From positions 682,001-746,000 of the forward strand of contig OW568866.1 in NCBI GenBank assembly GCA_938743325.2: a stretch of DNA of 64,000 bases, written 5' to 3'. The position numbers and the translations under genes were made by a program. Positions 49,623 through 58,411 of this stretch are shown here, in pieces; within the stretch, counting starts at the first letter, position 1; every line of letters starts with the position of its first letter. The notes beneath the pieces are model-generated. The model had not been told where the DNA came from. It did no database searches and saw only the letters and a list, made by a program, of their open reading frames with translations. Source of the DNA: Pycnococcus provasolii. Its lineage: Eukaryota > Chlorophyta > Pseudoscourfieldiophyceae > Pseudoscourfieldiales > Pycnococcaceae.

Positions 49623-50356
49623 AATTCGTTGGACAAGCTTTTTCCCTCGTCCAGGTTTTTGGACAATGTTCATCCCCAGAATCCCCTTTTGGACAGTTGG
49701 TCTGATGTCAAAAACCAGGAATTTCCCCATTTTTCCCCCAAAACAGGCAGTTTTGGACGAATGTGATGTGGGGCTAACTTACCGCAGTACCGCAGGGTAT
49801 GTATGACGGGAGTGAACGGAATAAGCGGTGCCCGTTGCCGACTTTAAAGTCCGAAGCTCATCACCCTCGAGAATCGAGAGCGAGATCGATGACGTATTCG
49901 CTTTCCTGAATTCGACGGGCTCACGGGCAATCAAGTCGCAACTCGCAACGAACGAAATATCACACTGGCCTTGCACTGGCGGAAAAAAATAGTACTACCT
50001 ATACCCGGTACAGTGCGCCGCGAACAATGATAACGGAGCGAAGAAGAGAACTGGCTATCTATATAAGGTCCACTACGAGAGCCGAGGGACATGCAAGACA
50101 TCACGAGTGACATCACGAGCATGACTACGATAGAGGTATTGGAACTATAGGTAAAACGAACCCTAACCCTAACCCCGAACAAACCCGAGGAAAGGAAATG
50201 GAGTAAAGGACACTTATAGATGTTTGTTTGGAAATGGGGATCCACCCTGAGACGAATTCTTATCACCAACGCGTTAAATCCGCAACCCCCTTTTCTTTCT
50301 TGGCGCGCACCCCAACCCGGTTAACCCATCCCATCCTGCCAGCACAGCACAGCGCG
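49492..50356. other. Intergenic region with poly-G run and telomere-type repeat
   Basis: Contains a run of 22 G (49560-49581), the candidate right transposon end, TGTTCATCCCCAGAATCCCC-type sequence, and CCCTAACCCTAACCCC (about 50159-50176) 180 bp before the chosen F-box-like ATG (57 bp before the alternative ATG 50234). No gene is supported. Confidence 0.45.
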
Positions 50357-51208
50357 ATGGCCACGTCCACGTCCGCGTCACACGTGCTTGCCTCCCACTC
50401 CCACTCCCACTCCCACTCCAACTCCAGTGGTGCCTTCTTCTTCGGTGACTACCTTCCCGAGTCTTTGTATCATGTCGTCTTCTCGTGCCTATTGACTTCA
50501 AAAGACACTGTTGTTGATGCCTCTTGTCTTGGTAACGATTCTACGTCCTCCTCCTCGTCGTCGTCGTCGTCGACATTAAAGTCAATACAGGCTCTGCTGA
50601 CAGCTTCCACGGTGTGCAAGCGCTGGCGCTCGTGGATTCTTAATAACGAAGCCCTGTGGAAACAAGCGGCACAAATCAGGTGGAAAGATAAAGCACAACC
50701 GCTCTCGCCCTCAAAAGCAAAGTTGAAGGCACAGAGCGATGACTCAGCAGACTGCTCAGACGACGACACAAGCTGCTGGTGGAGGCCACTGAACGACGAA
50801 ACGTGGTACGACGCATTTCGACGCGTGGAAAGCGACGCAAGGCGAGTCTCCATCACAAGAGAAGAACTCGCAGCCACGACGTGGAAGTTCAAATTCCAGG
50901 TTGACCACGAGATGCTTTTCAGAAGGCCGGAGGACCCTAACCCGCCACGACCCGCGGAATGGGAATGCGTCTTCACCGCTGACAGCATGTTCGTCTCGAA
51001 CGTCCCACATGCACCAAGCACGCGAAGGCCGCTCAAGTGGAGCTGGGTGGTTGACAGCGCTTGCGAAGCAGCCGACGACGCGGCGACGCGAGTCGTCGTT
51101 GGCCCATACCCACCACTAAAGGTGAGCCGCCGCGAAGACTGGTCGTGGGTGCTCGAGAACCAGTTTGTGCGAATCACGAACCCTCCCTCCACCGCACTGT
51201 TGCTGTAA
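50357..51208 (+). CDS. F-box-like protein
   Basis: 283 aa from ATG 50357 (good context GCGCGATGG; an earlier in-frame ATG at 50234 would add 41 residues). A Ser-His repeat near the N-terminus (ASHSHSHSHSHS) is encoded by CCACTC repeats. An F-box-like region follows: YLPESLYHVVFSCLL..., then a Ser-rich insertion, then SIQALLTASTVCKRWRSWILNNEALWKQAAQIRW (about 75-110). The VCKRWR...ALWK pattern is typical of the second half of an F-box. The remainder (ETWYDAFRRVESDARR; FKFQVDHEMLFR) resembles helices and strands following F-boxes in uncharacterised proteins. It would recruit substrates to an SCF ubiquitin ligase (inferred). A shared 3'-end element follows. Confidence 0.65.
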   Translation: MATSTSASHVLASHSHSHSHSNSSGAFFFGDYLPESLYHVVFSCLLTSKDTVVDASCLGNDSTSSSSSSSSSTLKSIQALLTASTVCKRWRSWILNNEALWKQAAQIRWKDKAQPLSPSKAKLKAQSDDSADCSDDDTSCWWRPLNDETWYDAFRRVESDARRVSITREELAATTWKFKFQVDHEMLFRRPEDPNPPRPAEWECVFTADSMFVSNVPHAPSTRRPLKWSWVVDSACEAADDAATRVVVGPYPPLKVSRREDWSWVLENQFVRITNPPSTALLL

Positions 51209-51230
51209 ATACAATTTTAACTAAGATCAA

Positions 51231-51280
51231 CTCGTTATGGAGTGTACTTTACTTTGTCCAACGGTCGTCCATCCACACCG
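51231..51280 (+). repeat. Copy C of a shared 3'-end element
   Basis: Sense-oriented copy 23 bp after the F-box-like stop. It has CTCGTTATGGAGTG, then TACTTTACTTTGTCCAACGG and TCGTCCATCCACACCGG. It matches copy A almost perfectly over about 37 nt. Confidence 0.8.
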
Positions 51281-51364
51281 GCGACAAACTGACGAGTAGT
51301 GCTGTTGTAGCTTTTTGCATTTTTCTAATTAAAGATGTCCCAAAAACAATGTGTGTCATCCCTC

Positions 51365-53140
51365 TCAACCCAATTGTTTGAGCATTTTGTCCGCATTCTT
51401 CGCAAGCTCGCGCTCCGCCAGCACATACGCAGGCAGCGGCGCACGGTCCAGGATGTAGTCAGCAAGGAACATGCCCGGGTCATCCGGACGAACGCGAACG
51501 CACTCCTTCATGCCCGCGTGCAATATTGGCATCACGCCCGTCGACTCCAGGTACTCGCTGAAGGGCACCGAAAGCTGTGCGGCGCCCTCGCCACTTGCGC
51601 GAAGGGCACTCGGTTGGAAACTTGCGAGGTCCATGTCAGCCCCTCGCGCGCGGTTGCGGATCGCTTCCTGTAGCCTTCCAAAAGCCTCGGCAGGCTCATC
51701 AGGTCGCCAGGCAGCCAGTTTTGCAAGTCCCGCGCGAACGCACGGTCTCAGATTCACTGACACGTACTCGTACGCTGCCGGTGCGCCGGGCCGTGGTGCC
51801 CAACCACGCGCCACTGCGCTGGTTGCTTCGTCCGTCGCGGCTGTGCGCGGTGTCGCAGCTGCAGCTGCAACCTCGGGTGCACTGATGGGAGCCGGACGCT
51901 CCGCTGGTGCCGGTGCAGGTGCCGGTGCCGGCGCTGGTGCAGGTGCAGGCGCAGGCTCCGGTGCTGGCGTCGGTTCTGGTTCTGGTTCTGGTTCTGGTGC
52001 AGCTTCAGGTTCCGGCGCCGCTTCCGGCTCCGGCTCCGGTGCTGGCGCCGGTTCTGGTTCTGGTTCTGGTTCTGGTGCAGCTTCAGGCTCCGGCGCCGCT
52101 TCCGGAACTGGCTCCTCGTTAGGTGCAGGTGCCGCATCTGTCTTCGGAAGCTCAACCGAACCTTGCAGAGGTTCGTCTTCCGCGAATGACTCTTCTGCAT
52201 ACTCCTCCTGCGCTGGCGCTTCCTCGGCAGGTGCCTCTGGTTCCGGTGCAGTTTCTGCCGTTTCGTCGAAAGACTCATCGGCGTAGCCTGCATCCTCGTC
52301 GGCAGGTGGAGCCTCCTCCGCCTCGGCCGACTCCTTCACATGCTCGATTGCCGCCTGTGTCAACGTGTGCGCCGCTTCGGCTGCTCCGGCTGATGATATT
52401 GCCGCCTGTGTCAACGTGTGCGCCGCTTCGGCTGCATCATCAGCCGGAGCGGCCTCCTCCGCTGGTGCAGCCTCCTCCGCTGGCGCGGCCTCCTCCGCTG
52501 GTGCAGTCTCCTCGGCAGGCGCGGCCTCCTCTGCTGGTGCAGCCTCCTCCGCTGGCGCAGCCTCCTCCGCTGGCGCAGCCTCCTCGGCAGGCGCGGCCTC
52601 CTCGGCAGGCGCAGCCTCCTCGGCTGGTGCAGCCTCCTCCGCTGGCGCAGCCTCCTCCGCTGGCGCAGCCTCCTCTGCAGGCGCGGCCTCCTCCGCTGGT
52701 GCAGCCTCTTCGGCTGGTGCAGCCTCCTCCGCTGGCACATCCTCAGCCGGCGCTTCCTCTGGCGCAGCCTCCTCGGCAGGCGCGGCCTCCTCGGCTGGTG
52801 CAGCCTCCTCCTCTGGTGCAGCCTCCTCTGCAGGCGCGGCCTCCTCCGCTGGTACATCCTCAGCCGGCGCTTCCTCTGGTGTAGCCTCCTCGGCAGGCGC
52901 GGCCTCCTCGGCAGGCGCGGCCTCCTCGGCTGGTGCAGCCTCCTCCTCTGGTGCAGCCTCCTCTGCAGGCGCGGCCTCCTCCGCTGGCACATCCTCAGCC
53001 GGCGCTTCCTCTGGCGCAGCCTCCTCGGCAGGCGCGGCCTCCTCCGCTGGCACATCCTCAGCCGGCGCTTCCTCTGGTGCAGCCTCCTCGGGTGGCGCCT
53101 CCTCAGTTGTCTCTGGTGTGGTGTCTTCCGCGTCCGCCAT
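51365..53140 (-). CDS. Ala/Glu/Pro repeat protein with C-terminal Dpy-30-like motifs
   Basis: 591 aa from ATG 53140. Residues about 10-245 are a near-perfect run of the hexapeptide AEEAAP and variants ([12 protein letters not shown]); about 345-420 are Pro/Glu/Ala repeats. Two short repeats [31 protein letters not shown] lie between them. The C-terminal 140 residues are ordered: [24 protein letters not shown] (about 464-487) and [35 protein letters not shown] (split across about 530-564). Both resemble the Dpy-30/RIIa-like dimerisation motif found in ciliary (radial spoke, adenylate-kinase-associated) and COMPASS proteins (family knowledge). A ciliary scaffold role is plausible but inferred. 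It is convergent with the F-box-like gene. Confidence 0.7.
   Translation of the reverse strand: MADAEDTTPETTEEAPPEEAAPEEAPAEDVPAEEAAPAEEAAPEEAPAEDVPAEEAAPAEEAAPEEEAAPAEEAAPAEEAAPAEEATPEEAPAEDVPAEEAAPAEEAAPEEEAAPAEEAAPAEEAAPEEAPAEDVPAEEAAPAEEAAPAEEAAPAEEAAPAEEAAPAEEAAPAEEAAPAEEAAPAEEAAPAEEAAPAEEAAPAEEAAPAEETAPAEEAAPAEEAAPAEEAAPADDAAEAAHTLTQAAISSAGAAEAAHTLTQAAIEHVKESAEAEEAPPADEDAGYADESFDETAETAPEPEAPAEEAPAQEEYAEESFAEDEPLQGSVELPKTDAAPAPNEEPVPEAAPEPEAAPEPEPEPEPAPAPEPEPEAAPEPEAAPEPEPEPEPTPAPEPAPAPAPAPAPAPAPAPAERPAPISAPEVAAAAATPRTAATDEATSAVARGWAPRPGAPAAYEYVSVNLRPCVRAGLAKLAAWRPDEPAEAFGRLQEAIRNRARGADMDLASFQPSALRASGEGAAQLSVPFSEYLESTGVMPILHAGMKECVRVRPDDPGMFLADYILDRAPLPAYVLAERELAKNADKMLKQLG
52441..53100. 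repeat. Coding 18-bp minisatellite
   Basis: About 36 tandem 18-bp units of the type GCGGCCTCCTCCGCTGGT (plus strand), encoding AEEAAP on the minus strand. Higher-order blocks containing ACATCCTCAGCCGGCGCTTC recur near 52737, 52854, 52988 and 53051, indicating block duplication. Periodicity in threes also leaves the opposite strand open. Confidence 0.92.
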
Positions 53141-53940
53141 GTTCACGAGAGTTGTTGTTGGCTCGTGCCCGATGTTCGTGAGCAAGAAGAGGGCGTTGCG
53201 GGTCGCGCAAGGGTCGTTTCCAAGGCGTCGTCGCGCGGGCCGGCAATAAGAAAGGAGGGGAGGGACCCAGTGCTGACCCCAATAGTTGTTTTCTGTTCTG
53301 TTCTTTTCGGGCTCGCGAATAAATGCCCAAACTTCTGCTCCCCTACCCTACCTATGGGCTATGGCAACGGGCCTCATCATTCATCAACGTTGACTTAACA
53401 ACAACAACAACATGCCCACTCTGCCACTGGCCACTGGCACCTGGAGGGAGGACCCCATTCCCTTCCCTTCCCTTCCCTTCCCTTCCCTTCCCTTCCCTTC
53501 CTCCTCACGCCTTCTCTGGAGGCCTTGCCTTGGCCCCCCTCTTTGTCTTTGCCAGGGTGAGGAGAGGAGGAGCCTGTCCTGTTCTCTGTCCTCCTCTTCG
53601 TCTCCTCGTCTCTTCACCGTTCAGCGCATTTTCTTCGAAGTTCGAACGCCTCCTTTGAGTGGGGGAAGGAAAGGGTTGTTGGGCTGCCCTCTGCTGGCAT
53701 GGGAATTCAAGCTCGAAGCGCCAAACATGGCGCCTTCGAGGTTTGAATCAGGGAGGGTTAGGGTTTACCCTAACCCTAAGGGTTAGGGTTAGGGTTAGGG
53801 TTAGGGCAAAGGGACTCCGCCTCTTCCTTCCCCTGCCCTGCCAGCCTGAGCGCCTTCCACCGTGGCACATTTAATTTGGTTTGATTCACTTTTCCCACCC
53901 GTCAGCCACGTACCTCTCTTCTCTTCTCGCTCGCTCCGCC
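53141..53940. promoter_or_regulatory. Divergent region with CCCTT repeat and inverted telomere-type repeats
   Basis: Between two divergent starts. It holds a (CCTTC)n microsatellite at 53460-53501 and, at 53755-53806, both orientations of telomere-type repeat: GGTTAGGG then ACCCTAACCCTAA then four or more TTAGGG units. The array ends 135 bp before the thiolase ATG. No gene is supported. Confidence 0.55.
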
Positions 53941-55296
53941 ATGCCGCCCGCCTCTTACACGTGCACGTCCCTGTCTCTGTGCCCTGCGTCCACTGCGATC
54001 AATAGACTCTCCATATTAGCAGCGCACATATCGACTTCGCGGCAATCCTGCACCTCACAACCAACTCGCTCGCTCACGTCACACGCATCCTCAGACACGA
54101 AACATGTGTACATCCTCGCGGCTGTGCGCACGCCCATGGGCGCATTCCAAGGCGCGCTCAGCCACTTGTCCGCGCCTGAGCTAGGCGCACGCGCGATCGA
54201 GGAGGCTGTTAAGCGCGCACGAGTGAAAACGGAGGACGTGGATACGTGCGTCATGGGAAACGTGCTGTCCGCCGGTGTGGGGCAGGCACCCGCAAGACAG
54301 GCGGCGCTGCTGGCAAAATTACCCGCGAGCGTATGCTGCACGACTGTCAACAAGGTGTGCGCGAGCGGAATCAAGGCGCTGACGATGTGCGCTCAGGCAA
54401 TAAGGCTCGGCGAGTCGCGCCTTGCGGTTGCGGGAGGTTTCGAAAGCATGACGAACGCGCCTTATCTCCTACCGTCTGCGCGCAGCGGGTGGAGAATGGG
54501 ACACAGGGTGGCAGAGGACGCCATGATACGCGACGGGCTCTGGGATCCGCTCGGGGATAGGCACATGGGCGCTATTGCCGAGGCGACGGCGCGGCAGAGG
54601 GGGATCAGCAGGGAGGAGCAGGATGCACACGCTACTCGCTCGTTCGAGCGTGCACGTGCCGCTGTCGCTCGAGGCGACTTTGAGGGTGAAATTGTCGGCG
54701 TACCAGCAAAGGTTGACAAGAAAGGGCAAGCCGCATCCGCAGACGTTATGCTCGTAACGCACGACGAGCCTCCGGATGCGGTAGATCTCGCGAAGCTTGC
54801 TAAGCTCAAGCCTGCATTCGCCAAGGATGGCACGGTCACCGCAGGAAATGCAAGCGTGATCGCTGACGGAGCCGCAGCTCTCTTGCTAGGCGGCGACGAC
54901 GCGCCGGTCGATCCCTCGCGTCGCATTGCGCGCGTTCTGGCATGGGCAGATGCCGAGCTGCAGCCAGGCGACTTCCCCATCGCACCAGCGAGCGCGGTAA
55001 AGCTCGCACTCGAGCGCGCGAATCTCGGCGTGGAGGATATCGACGCCTGGGAAATCAACGAGGCGTTCTCGGCGGTCGACCTTGCGAACAAGCAGCTGCT
55101 GGGCTTGCCCGCAGATGCGGTGCACGTGAACGCGGATGGCGGCGGCGTAGCGCTGGGCCACCCAATTGGCGCGTCCGGCGCGCGCATTCTTGTCACGCTG
55201 CTCGGCGTGCTTAGACGCCGTGGTGGTCGACGCGGAGTGGCAGCCATCTGCAATGGCGGTGGTGGCGCCACGGCAGTAGTTGTACAGCTTATGTGA
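53941..55296 (+). CDS. ACAT: Acetyl-CoA C-acetyltransferase (thiolase II)
   Basis: 451 aa from ATG 53941. Condenses two acetyl-CoA to acetoacetyl-CoA or the reverse, in isoprenoid precursor synthesis, ketone or amino-acid metabolism. The N-terminal 50 residues (Ser/Thr/Arg-rich, few acids) suggest mitochondrial import. AVRTPMGAFQGALS (61-74) is the family start, and acyl-accepting Cys140 sits in NKVCASGIKA. NEAFS, GGGVALGHPIGASGAR and the C-terminal active-site Cys in ICNGGGGATAVV are all present. Length without the presequence (about 400) is typical. The stop lies only 18 bp from the stop of the convergent ankyrin gene, so the 3' ends of the two transcripts almost certainly overlap. Confidence 0.95.
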   Translation: MPPASYTCTSLSLCPASTAINRLSILAAHISTSRQSCTSQPTRSLTSHASSDTKHVYILAAVRTPMGAFQGALSHLSAPELGARAIEEAVKRARVKTEDVDTCVMGNVLSAGVGQAPARQAALLAKLPASVCCTTVNKVCASGIKALTMCAQAIRLGESRLAVAGGFESMTNAPYLLPSARSGWRMGHRVAEDAMIRDGLWDPLGDRHMGAIAEATARQRGISREEQDAHATRSFERARAAVARGDFEGEIVGVPAKVDKKGQAASADVMLVTHDEPPDAVDLAKLAKLKPAFAKDGTVTAGNASVIADGAAALLLGGDDAPVDPSRRIARVLAWADAELQPGDFPIAPASAVKLALERANLGVEDIDAWEINEAFSAVDLANKQLLGLPADAVHVNADGGGVALGHPIGASGARILVTLLGVLRRRGGRRGVAAICNGGGGATAVVVQLM

Positions 55297-55314
55297 TTAA
55301 GAGTCATATTTCAT

Positions 55315-56508
55315 TTACACGTTGAGCGCACTCATAATCTCCTGGACAATCGTCTCGTCGTCAAGTTCCTCAGCCAACATCTTGGGAGTCTCGCCGTCCT
55401 CGTTTTCTTTCGAGACATCGGCGCCGCGGTCGACGAGAGTTTTGACGATACTCGCGTGCCCCTCAGAGGCGGCGAAGTGGAGAGCTGTCCACCCCTCGCC
55501 GTCTGCAGCATTCACGTCAGCCCCTGCTTCAAGCGACGCTTCGACAGCTTCAGCGTCACCGCTTTCGCATGCTGACCTCAGCCTCTCGGAGGGAGGCACG
55601 GAAGCGGCTGAAAGCATTTCGGCCACATCTTCGTTTTCCTCCTCCTCTGCCAATGCCGCGGGCGTCTGCGCCTTGTCGTCGTTGCTCTTTACGGCGGCAT
55701 CGCATCCGGCACGGAGCAGCGCCTTGACCATATCCTTGTCTCCAGTAGCCGCGGCATAGTGTAAAGGCGTCCATCCGTTGGCGTCGTGCGCGCTCTTTGG
55801 CGCACCAGCCTTGACGAGCGCAAGAGCCGCCTGCACGAAGCCCAATTGTGCCGCTAAACACAGTCGTTTCGTCAAGGCTGCCGGTTTCGCCGCTTTCTCG
55901 AGCGAGTCGACGCACTTCGGCGCAGATTCTTTCGCGCGTGCAAGTGCGGTATACCCCTCGTCGTCTTTCGCGGCGATATCCGCGAGTGCGCGTTCGATGA
56001 GCGCGTCGCAATTTGCGGCACTGTTGGACGCGCGCACGGCTGCGTGTAGTGGCGTTTCCTTTTTGTCGTTTTGCACATCGGCTGCGTATGCGTTTGCGTG
56101 TTTGATGAGGAAGTCAACGAGCTTTGATGTTTCGCTTGACGAAGCCGCCTCGTGGAAAGGTGTATTTCCCGCGGAGTCACGGAGATATGCCGCCGCAGTT
56201 CGTTCCGATGCGGATCTCATGGACTTGAAGAGGAACTCCAGTACGTCGGTTGACCCTGCTCTGCACGCGAGGTGGAATGCGGACGCGCCTGACTCGTCGC
56301 GCACGTTCGCGACGTCCTTGGGCATGTTGGCGCGCACGCCGCCCTCGTCGCCGGCGAGACACGCGTCGAGGAAGTCGGCGTCCATCGGAGCAACCTCAAA
56401 GGTGCCACCACGATCGGGCAGGCTGCAGGGGGGGGGAGTTGCGGCGGCGGCAAAAATGGGGGTTTGTTTGCCCGCAGGGGATTGTTGTTTGGGGTTTCTA
56501 CCTTGCAT
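55315..56508 (-). CDS. Ankyrin-repeat protein
   Basis: 397 aa from ATG 56508; Met43 (56382, context PMDADFLDACLAGDEGG) is an attractive alternative start because the ankyrin fold begins there. Two ankyrin blocks are visible: about 43-200 (for example GASAFHLACRAGSTDVLEFL, NTPFHEAASSSETSKLVDFL, ETPLHAAVRASN) and 220-395 (GWTPLHYAAATGDKDMVKALLRAG, GWTALHFAASEGHASIVKTLVDRGADV). The last part carries DGETPKMLAEELDDE. The protein is acidic, without membrane or catalytic domains; presumably a cytosolic protein-interaction scaffold. The 42-residue N-terminal extension is Pro/Gln-rich. Function unknown. Confidence 0.88.
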   Translation of the reverse strand: MQGRNPKQQSPAGKQTPIFAAAATPPPCSLPDRGGTFEVAPMDADFLDACLAGDEGGVRANMPKDVANVRDESGASAFHLACRAGSTDVLEFLFKSMRSASERTAAAYLRDSAGNTPFHEAASSSETSKLVDFLIKHANAYAADVQNDKKETPLHAAVRASNSAANCDALIERALADIAAKDDEGYTALARAKESAPKCVDSLEKAAKPAALTKRLCLAAQLGFVQAALALVKAGAPKSAHDANGWTPLHYAAATGDKDMVKALLRAGCDAAVKSNDDKAQTPAALAEEEENEDVAEMLSAASVPPSERLRSACESGDAEAVEASLEAGADVNAADGEGWTALHFAASEGHASIVKTLVDRGADVSKENEDGETPKMLAEELDDETIVQEIMSALNV

Positions 56509-57382
56509 TTCTACATACCTATCGGGGTTTGTGCCCTCGAAGACCCTTGGTCCTTGCTTGGAGGCTCGCCCATGAGGCTCCGTGGAATCCAGGTGGGAGT
56601 GCCCTCCGCGTGACCGCGTAAAGGTAGTTCTTACCCTATGCGTTCCCGGTTATGTAGAAAATTTGGGCAGGGGAGCAGAGCAGGCCAGAACGGTGCGAAA
56701 ATTGTGCGTCTCCAACCAGCCGAACGTCGAACGAACGTTGCCACACAGTTGCAGCGGTAGGGTAGCGTTTAATAACTGGGAAAAGGACATCAATCAGGTG
56801 GCTCACCCAGCACAACCTCATCAACGAATTAAGTTTTTACCTCACAGTAGGCTTCCTAGGTGCGCCTCGCACCTTTGCCGTCTTCTTCCTACACCTTGAA
56901 TAATGAGGAGAGCCAGGATGTTGGGCCGCGTTGCCCACCTGTTGCCTGTACAGTAGTCCTAGTCCTATTGTTTCCTGCCGGCCGGGGTTCCCGCTTGGGC
57001 CTTGGGGGGAGGCTTTGGCCTTTGGGTGCGCGTGCAAGGGGCAAGGGGCAAGGGGGGTCGCACCCTGCGCAAGGTGGCCTGCATGCCTTGCCTTGCCTTG
57101 CCTTGCCTTGCCGGCGTGCTTGAGTGAAGTCCTTCTGAGCGTGTTCAGGCTCCTCCTCCAGTCCTCCTCCTCCTCCTCGGGGTCCCGTCCCGTCCCCGGC
57201 CCCCGGCCGCGCCACTTCCAAGCTCTCCCCCTGGTGAGGGCTCTTCTCTTCGCGCGAAACAGGCACCGCGTCGGAAGCGCTGGCGTGCGTCGCGTTCGTC
57301 ATATCTTAAGACGTTCACGAACGCTTGCGACACCGTAGTCACAAACTAAAAACACGCAGAGCATACATCGAGGCTCAGCAGC
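56509..57382. other. Divergent intergenic region, no gene supported
   Basis: Contains a (CCTTG)n repeat at about 57085-57112, GCAAGGGGCAAGGGG (about 57036-57050) and TCCTCCTCC tracts (57150-57180) shortly before the EF-hand gene. No telomere-type repeat is seen. Open frames here are short and compositionally biased. Confidence 0.35.
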
Positions 57383-58122
57383 ATGACGACGGCGGCGGCG
57401 CGCGAAAAGTACGCCAAGAAAAACGAAGCGGAGGACCTGCGACGCGCCTTCAACAACTTGGACACCAAGGTACGTCCATCGAAGGAGAAGGAGGGTGGAG
57501 GTGTGCGTGTACACGCAAGGCCTGCCCATCGAACTCTCTGCCTGTTTGTGCTTGTGCTTTTGTGTGTTCTGCACGACAGCCGGAGGATGGGGCGTTGCAA
57601 ATATCGAACCAACAACTAACTGAAAACCACCCACGTTGTTCCCTATGTCAGGGTGATGGCAAAATCGATGCGGAGGAGCTGAACGCGGTGTTCACGAAGC
57701 TAGGCCATAAGACGAAGCGCAACGACATCGTCGATATGATCTGGGAGGTTGACGAGGACTGCGACGAGCAGGTGAGCTGGCAGGAGTTTCAGGCGATGTA
57801 CCAGCGGTGCCGAAACGACAAAACAGGCTTCGAGCCACGCCGCCTCTTCAACGTGGTGGAGTTCCTAATCAACGATAAGGACAACTCCGGTACCGTAAGC
57901 CTCGAGGAGGCTATGCAAATTCTCTACCTGCGCTTCGGCCGCGAGAAGCTCGACAGCCAGCTGCAGGACATTTTCGGAACTTCCGATACGAACAGCGACA
58001 AAAACCTGACACTGACCGAGTTCCTGCACTGCCTGAACGTGTCTCAGGTGAAGCAGCTGCGGTCAAAGGTGACGGCGAAGACATACAAGCCGCCAGCGCC
58101 TTCGCAGAAGAGGAAATCGTAA
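57383..58122 (+). CDS. Four-EF-hand calcium-binding protein
   Basis: Two exons: 57383-57469 (29 codons) and 57652-58122, with a 182-nt intron (GTACGT...GTCAG). Splicing reconstitutes the first EF-hand loop, DTKGDGKIDAEE, across the junction. 185 aa. Further loops are DEDCDEQVSWQE, DKDNSGTVSLEE and DTNSDKNLTLTE. Loop 3 is fully canonical; loops 2 and 4 have weaker ligands, so perhaps only two sites bind Ca2+ tightly. A helical N-terminus (AREKYAKKNEAEDLRRAFNNL) and a basic tail (KTYKPPAPSQKRKS) flank the domain. The size suggests a calmodulin/centrin-like regulator. A ciliary role is possible but not shown by the sequence. Confidence 0.88.
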
Positions 58123-58411
58123 GTATTTTATGTGGTGCAGGGTAGTAACACGCACAGTTTACACCAACCTACTACCTTGCCCGCCTTGCACGAGACTCAG
58201 TTGTCAGTTGTCAGTTTCGGGCTGGCAACGAGCTCTCTCGCGCGAAGGCGAGGTGGTCGCCGACGCGCCGACGCGGCCGTCGACGCGGCGCCACCGGCCA
58301 CCGCCCTAAGGCTTCAGCTTACCATCCATAGTCCTACCAAATACATCGACTATAAATACAAGATATATCGATATTCTTAAATTGCTTCGTATACACTTTG
58401 AACACAAGATG

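Noticed and set aside
52365-53398. Two long plus-strand frames opposite the AEEAAP repeat
   Set aside because: Produced by the 18-bp period of the coding repeat; they consist only of SSAGAA-type or CSLLRW-type repeats.
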